The notes under the pieces: model-generated
Told to the model about the DNA's origin: nothing
Database searches by the model: none
Seen by the model: only the letters and a program-made list of their open reading frames with translations
Part shown: positions 15,530 through 19,974 of the stretch, piece after piece
Layout of the letters: every line of letters starts with the position of its first letter
Position numbering within the stretch: the first letter of the stretch is position 1
NCBI GenBank assembly: GCA_016932145.1
Contig: JAFGDI010000233.1
Span: forward strand, 1 to 19,974
From: Sedimentisphaerales bacterium
GTDB taxonomy: Bacteria; Planctomycetota; Phycisphaerae; Sedimentisphaerales; SM23-30
Direction of reading: 5' to 3'
DNA: 19,974 bases
Translations under genes and position numbers: made by a program

Positions 15530-17359
15530 ATGGACCAGTATAGAATTAAATTTTTACCAGATGGCGTAACTGTAACTATCCCGGCGGGACAAAATCTGCT
15601 GCAAGCAGCCAAAGCCGCCGGAATCGATATTAACTCATCCTGTGGCGGTAAAGGCAATTGCGATAAGTGTCTGGTAATACCATCTGGCAGCGAAGTACCC
15701 GTTAGGGCCTGCCAGTTCTTCCCTGATTGCGATATGTCGGTATCTGTGCCTGACACTTCAAGAAGAAACAAAATAATGCAGATAATGGCTCATGGCCTCA
15801 ATATCAATACTGATATCGAGGTTAAGCCCAACCTCAAGCTCATAGAAGTTACGGTACAAGCTCCTGAAGTGCATGACTTACGCAGCGATGCACGCAGACT
15901 GCTAAATGCACTGGAAGATACTCTGCCCGGCGAAGATTTCACTTTTTCTGCAACTATGCTCAGGGAACTGCCCAATATAATGAGAGCTGGCATATACCAG
16001 GAGAACGCCGCAGGTAAAGCTCTGGTTGTGCTTGACAATAGTAACAGAGTTATAGGACTAAAAACTGCTGATAACCCTGACAGTCGTAAGCTATTTGGCA
16101 TTGCTGTCGATCTGGGTACAACCACTATGGTTGCATTATTAGTTGATATGATCACTGGTAATGTAATTGACAGAGCTGCTTGCAGCAACCCCCAGATAAG
16201 TCATGGTGACGATATTATCAGTCGCATAAATTTCACCATGGAAACCCCCGGCGGACTCCAGGTAATGCAGGAGATCTCTATCAGGGCTATCAATGAACTG
16301 ATCGGCAAATTATGCAACCAACATAGCCTTGACCCGCTGGATATATACGAGGTAGTAGCGGTCGGCAATGCTACCATGCAGCATTTGCTCGCGGGTGTGC
16401 CGGTCAGTCAGATAGGCATAGCTCCTTATGTCGCTGGGTTTTGCAGCCTGATAAACATAGAAGCCCAGAGTTGCGGTCTAATTATAAACCCAGCCGGACA
16501 ACTGGTTATAGCACCGGGTATTGCCGGCCATATTGGCGGAGATACTGTTGCCGTAGCCCTGGCCAGCGAAATCGAATACGACTCGGGAGCTAATCTGGCT
16601 GTTGACATCGGCACTAATGGCGAGATCATTCTGGCCCATGATGGCAGACTGTTTTGCTGTAGCACTGCCGCCGGACCGGCTTTTGAAGGTGCCAGAATCT
16701 TACATGGCATGCGTGCCTCTGGCGGTGCGATCGAAAAATTCAGCTTTAATGATCAAACCGGCTTTGTTATTGATACCATAGAAAAAGGACCGGCTATCGG
16801 CATCTGCGGCAGCGGCCTGATCGACATTATCGCCTGCCTGCTGGATAATAGCGTAATCGACGAAACCGGAAGAATGCTCTCTGCCGATGAACTGCCTGAA
16901 AATACGCCAGCCGAATTTAGAGACAGACTCTGCCAGCATAACGATCAGCCGGCATTTATCGTAATCCCCCAGAATTGCAGTGGAACCAGAGAAAATATCA
17001 TTCTGACCCAAAAAGATATAAGGCAGGTACAATTGGGCAAGGCCGCTATAGCCGCTGGCATAGAAGTACTGCTTCATACCGCCGGGCTGACTTATAATGA
17101 TATTGAACGGGTATATATGGCCGGAGCCTTCGGCAATTACCTGCACCCGGCAAGTGCCCGAAGGGTAGGGCTCTTCCCGCCAGTTCCTCTTGATAAGATA
17201 ATCTCTATCGGCAATGCCGCCAGTACCGGAGCAGTGGCTATGCTCATTAACCGCTCCCTGAGAAAACACGCCAGCACACTCGCCGACCTCATGGAATATA
17301 TCGAATTAGCTGCCCGCAGTGAATTCCAGAACATCTACGCCGATAAAATGCTATTTTAA
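15530..17359 (+). CDS. RACo/RamA-like ASKHA reductive activator of corrinoid proteins (2Fe-2S, DUF4445)
   Basis: ATP-dependent activator that re-reduces inactive Co(II) corrinoid to Co(I) in methyltransferase systems. The protein is 609 aa. The N-terminal ferredoxin domain has C38, C44, C47 and C61 (CGGKGNCDKC, then RAC). The gap to the last cysteine is short compared with the longer spacer I expect in this family. The C-terminal ASKHA ATPase fold includes AVDLGTTTMVALL (about 190), GDDIISRI, VGNATMQHLL, VDIGTNGEIIL, STAAGPAFEGARI, GICGSGLID and AGAFGNYLHP. The target is not encoded alongside. Relatives activate the CO-dehydrogenase corrinoid protein, methylamine/glycine-betaine methyltransferases, or methionine synthases lacking their own reactivation domain. 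Sulfur amino-acid genes just downstream make the last attractive but unproven. Confidence 0.9.
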   Translation: MDQYRIKFLPDGVTVTIPAGQNLLQAAKAAGIDINSSCGGKGNCDKCLVIPSGSEVPVRACQFFPDCDMSVSVPDTSRRNKIMQIMAHGLNINTDIEVKPNLKLIEVTVQAPEVHDLRSDARRLLNALEDTLPGEDFTFSATMLRELPNIMRAGIYQENAAGKALVVLDNSNRVIGLKTADNPDSRKLFGIAVDLGTTTMVALLVDMITGNVIDRAACSNPQISHGDDIISRINFTMETPGGLQVMQEISIRAINELIGKLCNQHSLDPLDIYEVVAVGNATMQHLLAGVPVSQIGIAPYVAGFCSLINIEAQSCGLIINPAGQLVIAPGIAGHIGGDTVAVALASEIEYDSGANLAVDIGTNGEIILAHDGRLFCCSTAAGPAFEGARILHGMRASGGAIEKFSFNDQTGFVIDTIEKGPAIGICGSGLIDIIACLLDNSVIDETGRMLSADELPENTPAEFRDRLCQHNDQPAFIVIPQNCSGTRENIILTQKDIRQVQLGKAAIAAGIEVLLHTAGLTYNDIERVYMAGAFGNYLHPASARRVGLFPPVPLDKIISIGNAASTGAVAMLINRSLRKHASTLADLMEYIELAARSEFQNIYADKMLF

Positions 17360-17462
17360 CCGTTAACAGTTACAGTAATAAGCAACAAAAAAAGTTACAA
17401 GCTATGGTCACTGTCCTTAAGACTCTGACAGTTGCAATCCCATTAATATCACTTCTACAGCC

Positions 17463-17912
17463 TCATATACAATAGTCATTACTCTTGCGGCAATCAAACA
17501 GCTTCTCTTTATCTACCAGATCCTGAAAGGTTGTACCGTCATATACTTTTTCCACAGCCTCTTTGGCCTCCTGCCAGATTCCGACCAGGGCACAGTTATC
17601 TATCAGCGGACAACAGGCATTTTGCGTATCACCAGTACAGCGAACCGGATCCAGTGGCCCCTCTACCAGTCTTATTATCTGCCCTAGGGTAATATCCTTT
17701 GGCTCTGGAACCAAAAAGTAACCCCCCTGAACACCTCGCCTGGACTCAACTATACCAGAAGGCTTAAGCTCGTTAAGAATAATTTCCAGAAATCGCTGAG
17801 GAACAGCCTGGTTGGCAGCTATTTCAGAAGCCCGAACAGCCCCTGAACCGTATCGTTTGGCTAATTCTAAAACCGCTCTAACCGTGTATTGACATTTTTG
17901 CGACAAACCCAT
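17463..17912 (-). CDS. Rrf2-family transcriptional regulator, probable FeS or cysteine-metabolism regulator
   Basis: Dimeric winged-helix regulator of 149 aa in the family of IscR, NsrR and CymR. The N-terminal HTH includes CQYTVRAVLELAKRYG and the recognition region AVPQRFLEIILNELKPSGIVESRRGVQGGYFL (36-67), which is highly typical. Cysteines C92, C100, C101 and C107 (RC, then ACCPLIDNC) form the cluster-binding loop. Spacing differs from IscR (C-x5-C-x5-C), but C101-x5-C107 is retained, so an FeS cluster is plausible. The gene is divergent from cysK, whose promoter carries repeated motifs. CymR, another Rrf2 protein, represses cysteine genes in Gram-positive bacteria, so control of the cysK-metB operon is a reasonable inference. 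A perfect TATAAT lies upstream on its own strand. Confidence 0.9.
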   Translation of the reverse strand: MGLSQKCQYTVRAVLELAKRYGSGAVRASEIAANQAVPQRFLEIILNELKPSGIVESRRGVQGGYFLVPEPKDITLGQIIRLVEGPLDPVRCTGDTQNACCPLIDNCALVGIWQEAKEAVEKVYDGTTFQDLVDKEKLFDCRKSNDYCI

Positions 17913-17947
17913 CTTACTGCCTTTCTCTTATTATTTATACCCTGAAG

Positions 17948-17953
17948 ATTATA
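17948..17953 (-). promoter_or_regulatory. Candidate -10 box of the Rrf2 regulator gene
   Basis: TATAAT on the minus strand, 35 nt upstream of the ATG at 17912. A -35 candidate (CTGGAA) at the expected distance is poor. TATACC occurs twice around this box, which might form part of an operator. Confidence 0.35.
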
Positions 17954-18047
17954 TACCAATATTGCTATTTTTCCAGCGATATTTCACACACATAAAACAC
18001 AGCATAGTATAACAGCTTACAATCAAAGAGTTTAAAGAAAAATACTA

Positions 18048-18103
18048 AACATCATGAAATTACTTGAATTTAAAAATACTGAATACTATAATAACATCAT
18101 GAA
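18048..18103 (+). promoter_or_regulatory. cysK: cysK promoter flanked by direct repeats
   Basis: TTGAAT (18064-18069) and a perfect TATAAT (18087-18092) have a 17-nt spacer, placing the start near 18099. AACATCATGAA occurs twice, at 18048-18058 (upstream of the -35) and 18093-18103 (across the start site), 45 bp apart. A second repeat, AAAAATACT, occurs at 18038-18046 and 18072-18080. These are candidate operators for the divergent Rrf2 regulator. Confidence 0.6.
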
Positions 18104-18159
18104 CTTAGTGACATTTAGAAACCATATACAACCATGACCGGCAACAAAAAGAGGTAAAC

Positions 18160-19110
18160 ATGACCAGAATATTTGACAATATAACAAACACGATAGGCAA
18201 TACCCCATTAGTAAAAATCAATAAGCTGATCTCCGGCAAAGCAACAGTACTGGCCAAATTGGAAAGCCGCAACCCCCTGGTATCGGTTAAAGACAGACTG
18301 GGCCTGGCCCTCATCAATGCCGGTGAGCAGGAAGGGAAGATAAGACCTGGCACTCTGATAGTAGAACCAACCAGCGGCAACACCGGCATAGCCCTGGCAT
18401 TTATAGCTGCTACACGCGGATATAAACTGCTGCTTACCATGCCTGAATCAATGAGCATTGAAAGGCGTAAGGTATTAAAAGCTCTTGGCGCTGAACTGGT
18501 ATTGACGCCGGCCTCAGAAGGAATGCGAGGCGCTATCAATAAGGCTCAGGAAATAGCCGCTGACACACCAGATTCATATTTGCCCCAGCAATTTGAAAAC
18601 CCTGCTAATGCTGAGATACACCGCCGGACAACGGCCCAGGAAATCTGGCATGATACCAATGGCCAGGTTGATATGCTGGTCGCCGGCGTTGGTACTGGCG
18701 GCACAATAACCGGCGTATCGGAAGTGCTCAAAGCCAAACGGCCTGGTTTTAAATCTATTGCAGTAGAACCGTTACAGAGCCCGGTATTAACCCAGACACT
18801 CGCCGGACAGGAAATAAAACCCGGTCCGCATAAAATCCAGGGAATTGGAGCTGGGTTTATACCCAAAGTGCTTAACATAAACATTATCGACGAAGTTGTA
18901 ACTGTTGACCACATGGAGGCCATAGAATGGGCTCGCAGGGCTGCACTGGAAGAAGGATTATTTGTCGGCATTTCCTCTGGCGCCGCCCTGAAAGCTGCCA
19001 GTGTAATTGCCTCCCGTCCGGAAAATGATGGCAAAACTATAGTAGTCATAATCCCCAGCTACGGCGAAAGATATCTGTCAACAGCTTTATTCGAGCATAT
19101 ATCCGCTTAA
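18160..19110 (+). CDS. cysK: Cysteine synthase (O-acetylserine sulfhydrylase)
   Basis: PLP enzyme that condenses O-acetyl-L-serine with sulfide to give cysteine. The protein is 316 aa, the usual length. FDNITNTIGNTPLVKIN (5-21) is the standard CysK N-terminus. K44 in NPLVSVKDR is the PLP Schiff-base lysine. TSGNTG (71-76) binds the substrate carboxylate and GVGTGGT (about 176-182) the PLP phosphate. GISSGAA near the C-terminus is also conserved. GAGG lies 5-6 nt before the ATG, a good ribosome binding site. It is the first gene of an operon with the Cys/Met-metabolism PLP gene 27 nt downstream, and is divergent from the Rrf2 regulator. A CBS-like role in reverse transsulfuration is the alternative, since CysK homologues paired with MetB-like enzymes sometimes do this. 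Confidence 0.93.
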   Translation: MTRIFDNITNTIGNTPLVKINKLISGKATVLAKLESRNPLVSVKDRLGLALINAGEQEGKIRPGTLIVEPTSGNTGIALAFIAATRGYKLLLTMPESMSIERRKVLKALGAELVLTPASEGMRGAINKAQEIAADTPDSYLPQQFENPANAEIHRRTTAQEIWHDTNGQVDMLVAGVGTGGTITGVSEVLKAKRPGFKSIAVEPLQSPVLTQTLAGQEIKPGPHKIQGIGAGFIPKVLNINIIDEVVTVDHMEAIEWARRAALEEGLFVGISSGAALKAASVIASRPENDGKTIVVIIPSYGERYLSTALFEHISA

Positions 19111-19137
19111 ATTGATTACAAAAGGAGAGTCATACAA

Positions 19138-19974
19138 ATGCAATTTGCAACAAAAGCGATCAGGGCCGGTCAGAACCCGGACCCAACTACAGGGGCGATC
19201 GTAACCCCGGTATATCAGGCAGCGAATTTTATATTTGAGGACATCGGCAAGCCCCATAGCTATGAATATTCTCGCAGTGCCAACCCCACCAGAACAGCTC
19301 TGGAACAATGTCTGGCATCACTCGAAGATGCAACCAATGGCCTTGCCTTTGCTTCTGGCATGGCAGCAATTGACGCGGTACTGTCACTGTTAAAGCCTGG
19401 TGACCAGGTAGTCTCAGCAGGCTGTATATACGGAGGAACATTTCGCCTTTTCGAGCAGGTATATAAACCTCGAGGCATCAGCTTCAGCTATGTTGACGGA
19501 ACCAATAATGCCGCTTTTGCCAGGGCAATTACAGAAAAAACCAGAATTGTCTGGATCGAAACGCCAGCCAACCCTCTACTGGAACTTATCGATGTAGAAG
19601 CCGTAGCTGATATTGCCCATAAAAAAGGAGCCGTTTTGGTAGCAGATAACACCTTTGCAACCCCATATTTTCAGCGGCCTTTGAATCAGGGGGCTGATAT
19701 CGTAGTACACAGCACAACAAAATACATCAGTGGGCATAGCGATGTGGTTGGTGGTGCAGTTCTGACCAAGGACCATGAATTATTTGAACAAGTTAAATTC
19801 TATCAGAATGCTGCCGGAGCGATACCCGGCCCCTGGGACTGCTGGCTGACACTAAGAGGCCTGAAAACCCTTGCAGTAAGAATGAAACAACATGCCCAAA
19901 ACGCTCAGGTAATAGCTGAGTATCTGGAAAATGATCCAAGAGTTTCAAATGTCATATATCCCGGACTTAAAAGC
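19138..19974 (+). CDS. Cys/Met-metabolism PLP enzyme: cystathionine gamma-synthase or gamma-lyase type (partial)
   Basis: Fold-type I trans-sulfuration enzyme. The first 279 residues are visible and the C-terminus lies beyond the window. Family features are PDPTTGAIVTPVYQAANF (14-31), YEYSRSANPTR (42-52), the PLP phosphate-binding region SGMAA (73-77), VADNTFATPY (168-177) and the Schiff-base lysine K195 in HSTTKYISGHSD. AAAGGAG lies about 11 nt upstream of the ATG at 19138. It follows cysK by 27 nt and is surely co-transcribed. Residues that separate the synthase, the gamma-lyase and O-acetylhomoserine sulfhydrylase lie partly in the missing C-terminus, so direction (Cys to Met or Met to Cys) is unresolved. 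No gene symbol is assigned for that reason. Confidence 0.9.
   Translation, partial: MQFATKAIRAGQNPDPTTGAIVTPVYQAANFIFEDIGKPHSYEYSRSANPTRTALEQCLASLEDATNGLAFASGMAAIDAVLSLLKPGDQVVSAGCIYGGTFRLFEQVYKPRGISFSYVDGTNNAAFARAITEKTRIVWIETPANPLLELIDVEAVADIAHKKGAVLVADNTFATPYFQRPLNQGADIVVHSTTKYISGHSDVVGGAVLTKDHELFEQVKFYQNAAGAIPGPWDCWLTLRGLKTLAVRMKQHAQNAQVIAEYLENDPRVSNVIYPGLKS

Noticed and set aside
17410..17432. Inverted repeat ACTGTC/GACAGT between the ASKHA gene and the Rrf2 gene as a shared terminator
   Set aside because: Six-bp stem with an 11-nt loop and no U tract on either strand; too weak to call.

Overview
The window looks like a piece of chromosome from a Gram-negative, probably anaerobic bacterium of moderate to low GC. 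The Gram-negative evidence is a TonB-dependent outer-membrane receptor and a lipoprotein with a SmpA/OmlA (BamE-like) domain. The anaerobic hint is a 2Fe-2S/ASKHA activator of corrinoid proteins. I cannot place the organism more precisely from sequence alone. There are no rRNA or tRNA genes, CRISPR arrays or recognisable insertion sequences.

Layout from left to right. (1) 1-511, minus strand: N-terminal part of an M19 membrane dipeptidase, cut by the window edge. (2) 679/685-1569, plus: secreted endonuclease/exonuclease/phosphatase-family hydrolase, followed by a hairpin terminator. (3) 1853-4075, plus: TonB-dependent receptor. It is preceded by a long leader with repeats and followed by a bidirectional terminator. 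(4) 4149-5257, minus: two-gene operon of a BamE-like lipoprotein and BioC, the biotin-pathway methyltransferase. (5) 5258-8935: accessory island. It holds a DUF4143 AAA ATPase whose start codon sits inside an inverted-repeat structure, a small membrane protein of unknown function, and an AbiEi/AbiEii type IV toxin-antitoxin pair with a large nested palindrome over its promoter. (6) 8936-14463: stress block with clpB on the minus strand, divergent from a ycjX-like/ycjF-like (DUF697) pair on the plus strand. (7) 14490-17359: a PAS-GGDEF diguanylate cyclase, divergent from an ASKHA reductive activator of corrinoid proteins. (8) 17463-19974: an Rrf2-family regulator with clustered cysteines, divergent from a cysK-metB-type sulfur amino-acid operon. 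The last gene runs off the window.

How the genes may work together. The last two blocks suggest sulfur and methyl metabolism: cysteine synthase, a Cys/Met-metabolism PLP enzyme, a likely redox- or FeS-responsive Rrf2 regulator, and an activator that could keep a cobalamin enzyme (perhaps methionine synthase) reduced. The clpB/ycjXF pair suggests shared stress control. The ATPase/AbiE island is the most accessory part of the window and the most likely site of anti-phage or selfish-element biology.

Several starts were revised from Shine-Dalgarno placement (endonuclease 685, clpB 11533, ycjX TTG 11903) or from translational overlap (AbiEii 7964). Two genes, the M19 dipeptidase and the DUF4143 ATPase, have -10-like boxes placed so that transcripts would begin at or next to the start codon, which suggests leaderless mRNAs.
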